Shown piece after piece: positions 1 through 11,184 of a DNA stretch of 64,000 nt (position 1 is its first letter; every line of letters starts with the position of its first letter). Source of the stretch: Pegoplata infirma. Taxonomy: Eukaryota; Arthropoda; Insecta; Diptera; Anthomyiidae. Location of the stretch: assembly GCA_963921195.1 (NCBI GenBank), contig OY992537.1, positions 175,167,021-175,231,020 on the forward strand, written 5' to 3'. The notes beneath the pieces are model-generated. The model saw nothing but the letters and a program-made list of their open reading frames with translations, ran no database searches and was not told the origin of the DNA. Made by a program: the position numbers and the translations under genes.

Positions 1-7
1 TTTAAAA

Positions 8-1282
8 CAGGGTTGGCAACCGAAACGAATAACGGTATTGGTAACGGTATTGGTATTAAATATTTTTTGTATCGGTAACGGTAAAGGTAACGGTATTTTC
101 GATTATTTCGGTAACGATAAACCGTTACCGAAACATCGATACCGGTACGTACCGGTATTATGAATAAAATTTACCCAAAATGTTAAAAACACGTAAAAAA
201 TAATAAAATAAAAAAAATAATAAAATAAAAAAAAACTGTTTAATTTATTGCATTTTTAACACAGAATTTAAGTAAAACAGAACAGAATTTAAGTAAAATA
301 TTCACGCAATATTGTAATTCAACAAATGTATTTTTGATTTTTTATGTGTTTATTAGATGTCTCTGTCCAATCAGCAGAAAATTCTGAATTTTGAGCCATG
401 CGAAAAATTTGCATTTTGATCCATTTAAGACATCTGCTGATTTTAGTTGGCGCGGTTTGCTAAATTTATGTCTGGATAATCTACGTAGAGTCTGAAAAAA
501 AGTCTGTCAAGACAGCAGATAAATATGCTGATTTAAGAAGAAAAATCTGTTGATTTCAGATAAACAGCCTGAACATCGATATTGTATTTTATTTCAGTAA
601 AAAAGACTTATTTTAACTGCGGAGGTGTTGCCTGGTGTTAAAAAAAAACCGGCACTTAAAGCTTTCCAATTCAAGATGTAAGTTGTTTTACAGATTTTTC
701 AACACAGTTTTTCTCAAAATAAAAGCTCTGCCCAATCAGCATAAAAATCTGCTGAAAATACACCCATTTTGAACCATATAAGAAAATCTGCTAAGACAGC
801 TGAAAAATCAGCTGAAAATCTGCTAAAATTAGCTAATTCAAACTGAAAATTGTCTTACAAATTTTTCGTCAGAGTTTTTCTTCTGAGTGCTCACTCGTGA
901 TCATTGGTTGGACCGATTTCCACATATTATTTGTCTACATTAAGTTAACTCCGAATGTGATCATTGGTTGGGCCGATTTCCTAATTGTTTTTGTCCAAAT
1001 ACCAAGACGATTTGCAACGAACAAAAATTTGTTTTTTTATTTTACGTACATTCAAAATAATTTACTTTGTTTTTTATCTGCAAATAATTTAAAATAAGTA
1101 ATATTTAGACAACCGAAACAAAACCGATATAATACCGGTAAAAATCCGGATAAAGGTAAAGGTATTTTATCGGTAACGGTACTTAAAAATTTTTATTTCG
1201 GTATTGGTAACGGTAACGGTAGTCGATATTAAAGGGTTTTTAATCGGTAACGGTATTGAAAGGGTAACGGTAGCCAACACTG
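8..1282. mobile_element. hAT-like non-autonomous element with GGTAACGG-rich ends
   Basis: The left end reads CAGGGTTGGCAACCG and the right end, reverse-complemented, reads CAGTGTTGGCTACCG. The right flank is GTTTAAAA (1283-1290) and the window opens with TTTAAAA, so an 8-bp target duplication is likely, with its first base lying outside the window. The ends fit the hAT pattern (YARNG start, 8-bp duplication). About 150 bp at each end is built from the motif GGTAACGG/GGTATTGG and its complement, which would fit a subterminal transposase-binding array. The middle is AT-rich and has repeated TCTGCTGA/TCAGCAGA words but no convincing coding sequence. Related ends occur at 60.6-62.3 kb. Confidence 0.7.
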
Positions 1283-1290
1283 GTTTAAAA

Positions 1291-1400
1291 TTTCAGACAA
1301 ATCGATTAAAAATTACGACCTGTATCTTGGGCACAACATTTATATAGACGGAATGTAAAGTCATTATACCCTGCACCATAGCGTGCTGTAGGGTATAAAT
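1291..1400 (-). mobile_element. Helentron-like family 2 fragment
   Basis: The stretch carries an AAATCGATTAAAAATTACGA/CCTGTATC block followed by TTATACCCTGCACCATAG and GGGTATAA. The same block (CGATACAGGTCGCAA with an AAATTTGAAATTTAA-type sequence) recurs at 2.0, 54.4 and 59.6 kb. It is the 5' portion of a second Helentron-like family, here reversed and cut short by the hAT element on its left. Confidence 0.5.
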
Positions 1401-1837
1401 AGTATTTATTTTTGCCAAATCATCTACATTTTAAAACCTGTTACATATTTTGTTTTGTAAAAAGTTGCCTAATGAATAGGGTAAATGCTGTCAAACTAAA
1501 AAAAAAAAAAAACAATAACAATAACACCCAACTTCAAAAAATTAATGAAGTCGATGTTTACTTAGATGTTAAAGCACCTGACTTCTGTGTGTCAACTGAT
1601 ACAATACAAGCGGTTTAATATGTCATACGAACAATTCAAATTAATCACAACTTATTGTTTAATTTTCAACGACAAAAAAAAAAAAATGTAAAGTCGTTTA
1701 AAACCGACCTGAACAATGCGCTACATAATATTTACATACGCTAAATTTATTTTATAAGTAAAATCCACTTAATATGATCGAAAACTTAAATATAAAGGCC
1801 GAATCTCATGGCTAGCGTTGGAAATGGAAGGAAACCC
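1401..1837. other. AT-rich interval, no gene seen
   Basis: I see A-runs near 1500 and 1673 and short AT-rich open frames, but no codon bias, domain, repeat unit or element terminus. It separates two family 2 fragments that face away from each other. Confidence 0.4.
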
Positions 1838-2230
1838 TTTTTATACCCTACACCATATGATGACCGCTCTGTGGTACGGGGTATAATGACTTTGCGCTGG
1901 ATGTTTTGAATCTAACCGAAATATTGGTTTTAAACCCACCTAGCATACCGATCGACTCAGAATCACTTTCTGAGATGATTTAGTGATGTCCGTCAGTACG
2001 CCTATCCATGTATACGTTTTGAGCACGATACAGGTCGCAACTACCAATAGATTTGTATGAAATTTGAAACTTAAGCTTCCTTTGGCCTTAGGACAAATCC
2101 TATTGAAATTGTGACGGGGTACGAAGAACTGAATAGGTTTGCCAATGGGTATGCTAACAACGTAAGAGAGCACTCTTACATCACCAGTGCTGATATGCCA
2201 TCCATCCCGGTGACTTGTGTACGTTGAGAT
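1838..2230 (+). mobile_element. Helentron-like family 2, 5' portion
   Basis: It begins TTTTTATACCCTACACCAT, continues with GGGGTATAATGACTTTG, has a GATGTCCGTC block, and then GCACGATACAGGTCGCAAC. This order matches the typical head of fly DINE/Helentron-like elements. The open frame on the opposite strand here only reflects this repeat. No 3' hairpin is seen, so the copy is truncated before about 2240. Confidence 0.5.
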
Positions 2231-2499
2231 CTGCAAGTAAAGGATATTTTTTTAAAATCGGGCAGTGGCTAATCGCTTTGCGGCATGAAACAATTTCTTG
2301 CAACGAGCTCAAAGAGTTGGAATAGAAGAACTAGCATTATCCTTTGCTCTTTTAACAAACGACCAAAAGGCCTTACTGCCCCAAGGAGCAGAAGGAACTT
2401 GCGTACGTAGACGCTGTTCGTATAAAACCTTTTCGCGTTTAAGTACTCACACTCTGTTCTCGTCTTTTTGCGATGCATATCAGTTAGGTTAGGTTGTAA

Positions 2500-4530
2500 G
2501 TGGCTGATGACGTTTTACGTCAGGATACATAGACTCTGAGGTTCGTTGTGATACCACGGGACTGTAATAGGTTCTTCTATTAGTCCCTGTCGCTAAACTA
2601 ATTTGAGCTTCTTATGAAACTTCTAAAATATTGAATTTTGACGTCCGATAAATCAGAAAGATCGTGCAGCGTCCTAGATTCCAGCAGAGAGTGTCTCTGA
2701 CCAGCAAGTGCCGGGCAATGGCAGATAAAGTGTTCGATAGTTTCCAAATCCTCCTTATCCATGCAACTCTGGCAATGGTCATTTGATGGCATAATTACCC
2801 GCTCTTCGTGCTAAGACAGTGCCCGGTAATTATAGCAACCACTGTCGAAATCTCTCCTCTTGGAATCGATTTCAGGTCACTTATGCGATTCTGACTAAAA
2901 GAATGCCAAATATGTCGTGTTGTCTCACACGTCCATCCATGTGCCCATCTCTGATAATTCTCCGTCGCGGAAGAAAGTCGTAGATTATGCTGGCAAGTTT
3001 CTAGAGGCATACCAACACATTACAAATTTGTTGGAACCTGTAAGGTTGTTCCCAGTCTTGCAAGCTCATCGGGTTTGTAATTGATATTGACTTCAGTTGT
3101 AGACAATACATTGCAACTCAACCAGTCAGCTACTTCCTTTATTGCCAGCATCTCTGGCTGGAAAACACTGCAATGATCCGGCAATCTTCGTGCAGGCTCA
3201 ATCTAAGCTCCTCCGAATAGACTCTAAAGCCCATCCGTGTAAAAATGTATGGAGGCTCCACTACCCATAATTCCCCTCATCCAAGACTCCCTGGATGGTA
3301 TCATAGTTGTATAGTGGCGCTCAAAAAGGCCCATAGAGGGAGCACAGTCCACATTTTGTGGTATTGCTGTCTTCTTCAAGATATGGTCACAATCGCTGCT
3401 CCTCCATAGCAGTGTGCTATTAAGTCGAATTGCCGACGTAGCCGCATACTGCCTACCCAATATGTCCATTGGTATCTGGGGAAGGAAGATTTCTAATGCA
3501 GCCGTAGTTGTAGTACGAAGAGCACCAGTGATGATTATCGACTCCATTCTCTGTGCCTTCGTGATAAAGACATAGTTTCATTTTGTCTCTAAAGCAAGAC
3601 ACCAGACAATGATTCCAGTGAAAGACTTTGGGGATAAAGCTCCGTCGGTTTCCATTGGCTCTTTTCAGGAATTAAAGCAATCGTTGCTTTTCTCGACCGT
3701 TCCTCAATATTACGCCTGAAATTCAACTTCCTATCTAGAAATACTCCAAGATACATGGCTCCATCTGAGAAGGCGATTTCAGAGCCGTCCAGAGAAATAG
3801 GATTAAAAGCAGGAATCGTATTTTTCCTTGTAAATAAGGCAAGCTCAGTTTTACTTGGACTAACTCCTAGACCACAGTCTCTTGCCCATTTAGACAGATC
3901 TTAGAGAGAAACTTTAACAATATCCTTTAATGTTGGCAGGTGCTTTCCTTTACCGCTATCGCAACATCGTCAGCGTATGTGACAACATGACAACCACGTG
4001 CTTCTAGAGAGAGCAGCATTGAATTCAGAGCCAGGTTACAAAGAAGTGTCAAAGGAACGCCTCCCTTTGGCGTGGGAATATTGACAAATGGAGATTTGAT
4101 TGGAGATCCCAATTTAGACGTTATACGTCTATTGCCAAGAAGATTTTCCATCATTAAAACGATCCCAAGCTTTACTCCAAGACTAGACAATGCCACAATT
4201 ATATCAAGAAACGACACTATATCAAGAAATGCCACTGTACCAAGTAAGGCCACCATAGTGTGCTCCTTAACCGAAAGCGATCTCTCGATGGTACAGCAAG
4301 GGTAGATCCATTGATCTACCCTTACTGTAGGCATGTTAACTTGTCGAAAACATGCTTGGGCCAATCACTTTACGCAAATATGAGTCTATCATTCGTTCCA
4401 TTTCTTCCATTGTCTTTCACAAAAAAAAGAAAAAAAATACAGACCAATCGGTCTGAAATCCTTCGGAACTGTGTGGGAATTTTTACCAGCCTTCGGAATA
4501 AAAACGACTCTAGTATCCCTCCATTTTAAA
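2500..4530 (-). pseudogene. LOA/I-like non-LTR retrotransposon: RT, RNase H and zinc-knuckle remnants
   Basis: On the minus strand, from 4530 downward, the conceptual translation runs through the central reverse transcriptase (TRVVFIPKAGKN, then FRPIGL), KTMERMID, the TPKGGVPLTLLCNLALN block and the catalytic YADDVAIAV motif near 3970. It continues through a post-RT linker (ITGALRTT, DILGRQYAATSAIRL), an RNase H start (FYTDG near 3230), RNase H residues near 3100-2800, and a C-terminal C..C...H...C cluster (CQSCMDKEDLETIEHFICHC, 2780-2710). Frames shift often and the canonical PQGG is PKGG, so it is dead. The order RT-RNase H-zinc knuckle fits LOA/I-type elements; the exact clade is inferred. 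The 3' end reads CCCGTGGTATCACAACG near 2545-2560, matching the copies at 8.6 and 9.95 kb. The 5' part of the same RT lies at 8244-8450 beyond the inserted foldback. Confidence 0.75.
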
Positions 4531-4959
4531 GGAATATACAGAGTAAGTATTATCTCACCATGAACAGCTCATTTCATCTCTTTCTTTAATCATTAACAGA
4601 AATTGATATTTTTGTATTTGCTTCTTTTTTTCTTTGCTCTGAAATGATTGTGTTTCTTGTTTGCTCGTTTTGTGTTTTTTCGAAAAACGAATTACACAGC
4701 AAAGCTCAATATCGTGATAATTCAAATGGTGTTCGGTTTTCTTTGAACAGCAAACGAGATGAGCTGAAATTGAAATGAAAAATAAAATGAGCTGATAGAT
4801 GAAACGAGATTGAGATGAATTGAGATCTCGCGAGATTGATATGAATTGAGCTATCAATGAGATCTCGCGAGATCTCATATCAAACAAAATCATTTTTTTT
4901 GTGTTTTTATTTTTTTTTTGTTTGCAAGCATAAATGGAAAGGTGGTTGTTTATTGCTTA

Positions 4960-5206
4960 CACACAGAAAACAAATTTGCTAATTTCCAACTGAAATTCAG
5001 TTGTTGCAAAAAAAATCGGTTGATGCATTTGTGTTAAGGTTGTGACAACTAAATATCGGTAGTAACAACTAAATTTTGTTAATACAACTATCTTCTAATT
5101 GAAACAACTAAAAAAATTCATTTGACACAGCGAAATTTAGTTGCAGCAACCGAATTTTGAGTTGATACAACTGAAAAATTCAGTTGGAAATTAATTTTTC
5201 TCTGTG
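4960..5206. mobile_element. TA-target MITE with CACACAGAAAA ends
   Basis: The ends CACACAGAAAA and TTTTTCTCTGTG are inverted, and TA flanks both sides. The right arm of the surrounding foldback keeps the empty site (GCTTATGATG near 7830), which proves the borders. Inside are repeated CAGTTG/CAACTG words (for example CAACTGAAATTCAGTTG), symmetric across the element. A second, degraded copy lies at 44056-44305. The TA target suggests Tc1/mariner-driven mobility. Confidence 0.85.
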
Positions 5207-5321
5207 TATGATGTGTAGGGATTTATAAAAAAAAAAGGCAAGTAAATTCTAATAATGAAATAGAATTTTAACAGAACTATTTATTAAAAATAAATGCCGT
5301 TTAATGTTGAATTGTTTCTAA

Positions 5322-5464
5322 AGGCCTCTACAGACGATTCAATATTATGTACAATTTACATGTACTTTTTTCAGTTCAATATTTTACACAGTATTTTTAT
5401 GTATGCCAATTGTGGGTAAACGTCAAAAATATTGTGCATTATATTGCGTCGTCTGTAGGTACCT
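5322..5464. mobile_element. Harbinger-like MITE, TAA target
   Basis: The ends AGGCCTCTACAGACGA and, inverted, AGGTACCTACAGACGA match over most of about 34 bp. TAA flanks both sides. The sister arm of the foldback keeps the empty site (GTTTCTAACCATT near 7720). A 3-bp TWA target and short length fit PIF/Harbinger (Tourist-type) MITEs. Confidence 0.8.
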
Positions 5465-5494
5465 TAACCATTTTTGGGGGGTTTTTTGTACGTA

Positions 5495-7470
5495 CACTCA
5501 AAAAAAAAAGTTTGTAAAATTACAAGTAAAAGGACTTGTAATTCTATTTTACTAATATTTTTGTCTTTTTACAAAAATTGTTGTATATTTAATAAAACGA
5601 AAACTACAGTTTGCTTTGTAATTTTACTATTATATGTTGGTAAATTTATTTTACAAATTTTTTAGGTAAATTTACAAAAAAATTAATTATTTTACAAATT
5701 AAAAAAATATTACAAGGTGTTTAGTTTTTTTACACAAGAAAACTGTTATTGTACAACAAAATTTTACTTGATGTTATTTAGTCTTTCTACCAAAAAATGT
5801 GTTAATACAAACATTTTTTTTTTAAGATCGTTTACAAGGTTTTCAGTTTGAAATGTATGTATTGAAAAGTACAAAATTCAATGTAATTTCACAAAACTTA
5901 TTTTATTACTAGAATTAGTGTTGTTTTACAAAAAAAAAAAAAAATAATTATTCAACAATAGGACACGCAAAAATTTTTTAACTTCAGATTTTTTTGCGTT
6001 TTGGAGTAAAAAATTTAGTTAAAAATAATTTTTTATAAATAAAAAATTATATGAAAAAAAAGTTTGGAAATTTTTTAAGTTCCGGATACAAAAAATTTTA
6101 AACTAATTGTAAGCTTTACCAAAAAAATTAAATTTTTACACCATTTTTTGGTAATTTGCGTTAAGTAAAATACCACAATTTTTATGTGCTTCTACTATAT
6201 AATTGTTCTACTTTTTTTTTTTTTTTGTATTTTTACCATTTTTTGGTAATTTTACCATATTTTTTGGGAATTTTTTTTTTTAATTTGACACCTAAAATGT
6301 CAATAAAAAGCTACCAATTATGAAAACAAAAGTTTTTCTTATTTTAACAGGTACTTAAACATCCAATCTACAATATCCAAAAACATTTTTTTCGAATTTT
6401 TAAAAATACTTGTGAAAATAATTAAAAATTAAAAAAAAATTGTTATTTTTTGACTAATTTTTCCTGAAAATATAAGAAATTTCTTGTGTAGCCTCCTTTG
6501 CAATTCTCATATGTTCTACTTAACAAAAACGAAATGTCGAAAAAAATAAAAAAGTGCAGTGTTATACATTAAAAAGTTTGTTAAAAGTGTTCAAGTGAAA
6601 AAAAAATCATTTCAGGTTGTTGAAGTGCTACTCCAGCTGCCGAAGAAGGAAAAATAAGATGCACCAATGGAAAAAAACCTTTAAATTTACAAAACAAATA
6701 TGTAAATAAACCAATTTTTTTGTAAATTTACAAAACAAATATGAAAATTTACAAAACAAAATTGTATACTTACGAAAAAAGTTGTAATTTTACAAAAATG
6801 AAGTAGAAAATACAAAAACAATATTGAAAATTTACAAATTTGTTGGATAAACTACTGTTTTTACGGCAAAAAAATAAGAAAAAATGGTATTTATACAATA
6901 AAAATAGTAAATTTACCACTTTTTATTGTAAATATACAAGTTCTTTGCCATAAAAAACAGTAGTTTAACCAAACAATTTGTAAATTTACAATTTTGGTTT
7001 TTGATATTCTACTTTATTTTGTAAATTTACAACTTTTTTTTGTAAGTTTACAATTTTTTTTGTAAATTTTATATTTTTTTTTTTGCATATTTACAATTTT
7101 TATTGTAAATATACGTGTTTTTCAATATTTTTTTGTGGTAAAAACAGTACTTTAACCAAATAATTTGTTAATCTACAATTTATTTTTTTCATTTTCTATT
7201 TTCTTTGTAAAATAACAACCATTTTCCGTAAGTTTACAATTTTGTTTTGTAAATTTACCAAATTTTTTGTAAATTTACAAAAAAAATGTTCACCTCGAAG
7301 TTAATATTTTACAAAAAAAAATTGTAAATTTACATTTTCTTTTGTTAAATCAATTTACAAATTATCCCCGTAACATTACGGGGATTCTTGCTAGTACATA
7401 TTTTACAAAACCTGCCCCGTAAAATCACGGGGATTTTATGTCATTTTACAAACTTTTTTTTTTTTGAGTG
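5495..7470. mobile_element. Family K element (CACTCAAAA ends), long variant
   Basis: It starts CACTCAAAAAAAAAAG and ends TTTTTTGAGTG, with TA on each side (5493-5494, 7471-7472). The empty site GTACGTATCAC survives in the right arm of the host foldback. The interior is almost entirely variants of GTAAATTTACAA and TTTTTGTAAAATTAC, with a CCCCGTAA/TTACGGGG pair near 7370-7430 and a TAGCCTCCTTTGCAATTCTC module near 6489 shared with the K element at 34.9 kb. No coding capacity is seen. Confidence 0.85.
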
Positions 7471-8243
7471 TATCACATAATTAGGCAATAGTGGTGTTTT
7501 TGGTTAACTGTACACTCAAATTTCTTACGAATTTACTACTGCTTTTATGTAAGTTAAAGAAGTGAAGAAATACAATTTGCAATGATGAACAATTATTCAC
7601 TTCTTAAACTTACATAAAAGCAGAAGTAAATTCGTAAGCAATTTGAATGTACAGTTAACCAAAAACTCCACTATTGCCTTATTACGTGATACGTACAAAA
7701 AAACCCCAAAAAATGGTTAGAAACAATTCAACATTAAACGGCATTTATTTTAATAAATAATTCTGTAAAAATTCTAATTCATTATTAGAATTTACTTGCC
7801 TTTTGCTTTTTTTTATATCCCTACACATCATAAGCAATAAACAACCACCTTACCATTTATGCTTGCAAACAAAAAAAAAAAACACAAAAAAAAATGATTT
7901 TGTTTGATATGAGATCTCGCGAGATCTCATTGATAGCTCAATTCATATCAATCTTCAATCTCGCGAGATCTCATTTCATCTCAATCTCGTTTTATCAATC
8001 AGCTCATTTTATTTTTCATTTTCAATTTCAGCTCATCTCGTTTTCTGTTCAAAGAAAACCGAACACCATTTGAATTATCACGATATTGAGCTTTGCTGTG
8101 TAATTCGTTTTTCGAAAAAACACAAAACGAGCAAACAAGAAACACAATCATTTCAGAGCAAAGAAAATGAAAACAAACAAAAAAATGTTTTCTCAATGAG
8201 ATTGATAAAATCAAAATCACCATTTACTTACTCTGGGAATATA

Positions 8244-8450
8244 CGACCAGTTTGTGCATGCTGTGTAGAGATTATACAGCCAATTGGCGATATATTCCAA
8301 CACTTTCAATATCTCAACCAAGATTAAACCATCAGGTGCAGTCGATTTATAAGACCTAAAGCTTTTAATCTTCCATATTAATGTTGGCATATTTATTATT
8401 TCCGAAGATATTTCAGATGCTTGGGATCCAGAACGTTTCAAAGCCTGCAT
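8244..8450 (-). pseudogene. RT amino-terminal piece of the LOA/I-like element
   Basis: The minus-strand reading from 8450 downward gives IWKIKSFRSYKSTAPDGLIL followed by NWLYNLYTACTNWSYIP. This is the first block of a non-LTR RT (the S.GPDG motif, here STAPDG, and the following helix). It ends exactly at the target duplication of the 4539-8235 foldback, and its coding sense resumes at 4530. Upstream of 8450 the sequence degrades and then meets a 3' end of another copy on the opposite strand, so the 5' half of the element is missing. Confidence 0.7.
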
Positions 8451-8529
8451 ATCAGTAACGACGTTCTTATTCGATCGTCAATTACTGAACGCCCTGTAAG
8501 TACTACTATTTTAAAAGCTTATTAAGAAG

Positions 8530-8620
8530 CTCAACTTTTTTAACCAACCAGGACGTAAGAACCACCTTATCGTCTCGTGTTTCCACAATGGACCTTAGTG
8601 TATAACCTAACCAATCATCT
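8530..8620 (+). pseudogene. 3' end fragment of the LOA/I-like family
   Basis: The block TCTCGTGTTTCCACAATGG, ACCTTAG and ATAACCTAACC aligns with the 3' ends of the copies near 2.5 kb (minus) and 9.95 kb (plus), which read CGTGGTATCACAACGGACC. It lies head-on against the minus-strand copy, giving two 3'-truncated or 5'-truncated copies in opposite orientation. Confidence 0.5.
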
Positions 8621-9225
8621 TTAAACACATTTCATTAAACAAGTGCAAACAAAGTTTTTGTGTCATTTTCATGGTAATTACAAACACTGTTACATTTACC
8701 CAAAAAAATGGTGTAGGGTATGAATTCAAAATCATACAACAGACAGGTACAAAAAATAACAATAACAACAAAATGTAAACAACACACACTTGAAGTTTGT
8801 AATTAAGGGTAGAAACAAAAAACAAAAAAAAAAATACAACAACTAAAAAAAAATATTTTAAAAATTCATTAAAGCACGTGATCCACTGAAACATTTTGAT
8901 TAAAGCTTCGTTATAAACAAATTAGTTAAAGTGACAAAAAAATTTGCACAGTTCTTTTTTTTTGTGTTGTCAGTTTTGTTAAATGTATATGACAGTCATT
9001 TAAGCAAAACCACAGCAACCAACTGTCATCATCAGCATCATCTGAGAACTGAGCCAGAAAACACACTGAAAGCACAAAAAAAAAAAACTGAACTCGTGTT
9101 TTAGGTGCTATACACGTATAATAACAAACATATGTGTCCATTTAATGACAGTGACACTTGGTTGTGTCATCAAGGAGAGTAGATTAAGAGGAGGCTGGAA
9201 ATGAGAATAACAATATGAAAGATGC
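8621..9225. other. Low-complexity interval, no gene seen
   Basis: A- and T-runs alternate with ordinary sequence containing CATCATCAGCATCATC (9028-9043). Open frames here are driven by A/T runs and show no recognisable domain. Some of it may be single-copy DNA; I cannot tell without a search. Confidence 0.3.
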
Positions 9226-9985
9226 AAACGATATGGTCATTTGAATATTCAGTGTTTACCAGGCAAAAATTATGTAAATAAAGGAAGTTGCTGACTGGTT
9301 GAGTTTCAATGTCTTGTCTACAACCGCAGTCAACATCTAATCTGACAGTCAAGTTGCGGTGGTCAAGTCCCTGGAGCCAATGTTTCTAAAAACAAGATCT
9401 GCACTTAACTACCGCATGTCTTTAAACGGAGACATTCCAAGAAATTGCAAAAACGATGAACTTGCAAGACTGGGAACTACCTTACAGGTTTTAATAGAAT
9501 TGGAATGTGTTGGTATGTCTCTTAAAACTTGCAAACAAATTCTACGACTTTGTTCCAGGACAGAGAATAATCAGAGATGGGAACATGGATGGACATGCAA
9601 GACTACGCGACAGATTTGGACTTCTTTTAATCAGAAGCGCACAAGTGAGCTAATATCGCTTCCAAGAAGATATATTTCGACGGTTGTTGCTTTAATTACC
9701 GAACACTGTCTTATAGGAAAGCACGCAGGGCGGTTCAATGTGCCGTCGTTTTTGCCAGAGTTGCATGGATGAGAAGAAGTTGAAAACTCTCGAAAAGTTT
9801 ATCTGCCATTGTTCGGCACTTTCTTGTCAGAGACTTGCTTCACTGCTGTCTATGGAGCTGCACTATCTTTTTGATTTGTCGCATAAGGAGTTTCATAAGT
9901 AGCTCTAATTGGTTTAACGGCAGGGACTAGCAGGGGAACCCCATTGCCATCCCGTGGTATCACAACGGACCTTACAGACTAACCT
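9226..9985 (+). pseudogene. LOA/I-like RNase H and C-terminal remnant, second copy
   Basis: The plus strand encodes KEVADWLSFNVLSTTAVNI, then NDELARLGTTLQ (end of RNase H), QRWEHGWTCKTTRQIW, ISTVVALITEHCL, and, after a frameshift near 9740, CMDEKKLKTLEKFICHC. Each block aligns with the minus-strand copy at 3160-2600. The frame is open for about 137 residues (9359-9772) and then breaks. The 3' tail CCCGTGGTATCACAACGG followed by ACCTTACAGACTAACCTA closes the family-specific end near 9985. The 5' end is truncated near 9226. Confidence 0.7.
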
Positions 9986-10003
9986 AGCGAGAGTTTTTTA
10001 CAT

Positions 10004-10110
10004 TTTTATTCCCTTCAAACACAGTATGGGGAATAATATCTTTGGCATTCCGTGCATTCCGAAATTCCATAAAGTATATAAATTATTGACCCATGATAGA
10101 TTCTAAGACA
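10004..10110 (+). mobile_element. DINE/Helentron-like 5' fragment
   Basis: Blocks TTTTATTCCCTTCAAACACA, GTATGGGGAATAAT, GGCATTCCGTG, CCATAAAGTATATA and ATAGATTCTAAGACA follow the order of the full copy at 33127-33683. The microsatellite and 3' half are absent. Confidence 0.6.
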
Positions 10111-10911
10111 AAATTTTTAATTCTAGTCTCCACACAAACCAGCCACCCAATAATCACATCCCTGCAAACAAAACTATACGACATCGATTCGCCGGTTATA
10201 TAGCCGAGACGATAAATTTTATTGCGGCATATATTGAATTAGTATCGCCGGCGATACGCACTTCGGGAGAAACTTTTACCCGACGGCAATACATCCAGGC
10301 GATACGACAACAATTCGTCTCGGCGATAAAGGGCAATGTCGACAAATAATTATTAAAACGAAAAACAAAAGATTTGTATGTATCGCTGGAATATCACTAA
10401 AATGATAATTCGGCGATACAGCTATATCGAAAATATATCCGCAACATTCGTTAATTTTTTTTTTATCTTCAAAAGCAAATTTTTGCTTTTTGGCCAAATT
10501 TATATTCTTTCAAAGTTTTCTTGTTGTGCTTGATAAATTATTTTATTTTAAATTGACAAAGAAATAAAAATTTCACATCGCTCATATTTGTCATATTCAT
10601 ATAATTTTATGCCTCCTAAAAATCTAAACTCTTTGGGTATAATTGGTAAGGCCTCAAAAACTTTAGGAGGATTTAATGAACTTTATGGTCGATGTGTGTA
10701 ATTCAATGAACTTTATGGGAATTTCGTTTAATAATTAATTCATACTTAAGTTTTTAATTATATGGTAAAATTAAATAAAGTAAATTGCACCTTATGGGTT
10801 TAACCATTTAAAAAAAATTGAAAAATTAAAAAAAAACGAAATAATTAAAAACTCTACAGGGTGTTAGGTGGAAATATAAGATAGTAAACATAAAAATTTT
10901 ATAAAACATCA
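10111..10911. other. CGGCGATA-rich block in AT-rich sequence
   Basis: From about 10160 to 10450 the motif CGGCGATA or its complement TATCGCCG occurs repeatedly, centred on the 16-bp palindrome GTATCGCCGGCGATAC (10242-10257). The block is clearly richer in CpG than its surroundings. I could not find matching termini or a target duplication. The rest (10500-10911) is AT-rich with an open frame that shows no domain. Confidence 0.4.
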
Positions 10912-11060
10912 CACTAGGAATGCCAAACGGGACATCCTGTATCCCGAAATCCCAGTATTTTTCGGGATTAGCAAATCCCTCATTCCGGGATTTATTTCTT
11001 TCAATCCCAGGAATTTTCGGGATTTGTTGAGATTTACAAAGCCTGGACCTAAAATTATGG
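10912..11060. repeat. CGGGATT-rich repeat end
   Basis: It begins TAGGAATGCCAAACGGGACA and contains several copies of ATCCCGAAATCCC/CGGGATT. The same start (ATGGATGCCAAAC followed by CCGAATCCTGAAATTCCG) occurs at 17178-17290, and the hAT-like element at 48091-51698 has similar CCCGGGAATTCCCG blocks at both ends. I read it as one end of a related element; the other end was not found. Confidence 0.4.
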
Positions 11061-11184
11061 GGTATAAATTTGAGGCAAAAAGGATTAAACTAACACTTGA
11101 TGATTAAAGTGTTGGACTTTTGAAAATTTAATAAAAAATATGTCTTGCGACGTATTATATTTGTTAATTTTGATGCGCTGAACA

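Larger units (their letters stand above)
4539..8235. mobile_element. hAT-like foldback inserted in the reverse transcriptase
   Basis: The element is flanked by a perfect 8-bp duplication, GGAATATA (4531-4538 and 8236-8243), and both ends read CAGAGTAAGTA, a hAT-type start. Removing it rejoins the RT sequence at YIP-LKWRDTRVV. The rest is a long inverted repeat: the sequence from about 4620 matches the reverse complement of sequence up to about 8170, including a GAGATCTCGCGAGATCTC block near both 4860 and 7915. The arms meet at a loop near 7567-7596. The left arm carries three insertions (4960-5206, 5322-5464, 5495-7470) that the right arm lacks; without them the foldback would be about 1.3 kb. 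No transposase is present. Confidence 0.85.

Noticed and set aside
8607..8894. 95-residue minus-strand frame as a membrane protein
   Set aside because: It derives from A-runs read as poly-Phe/Leu; there is no start context or family resemblance.
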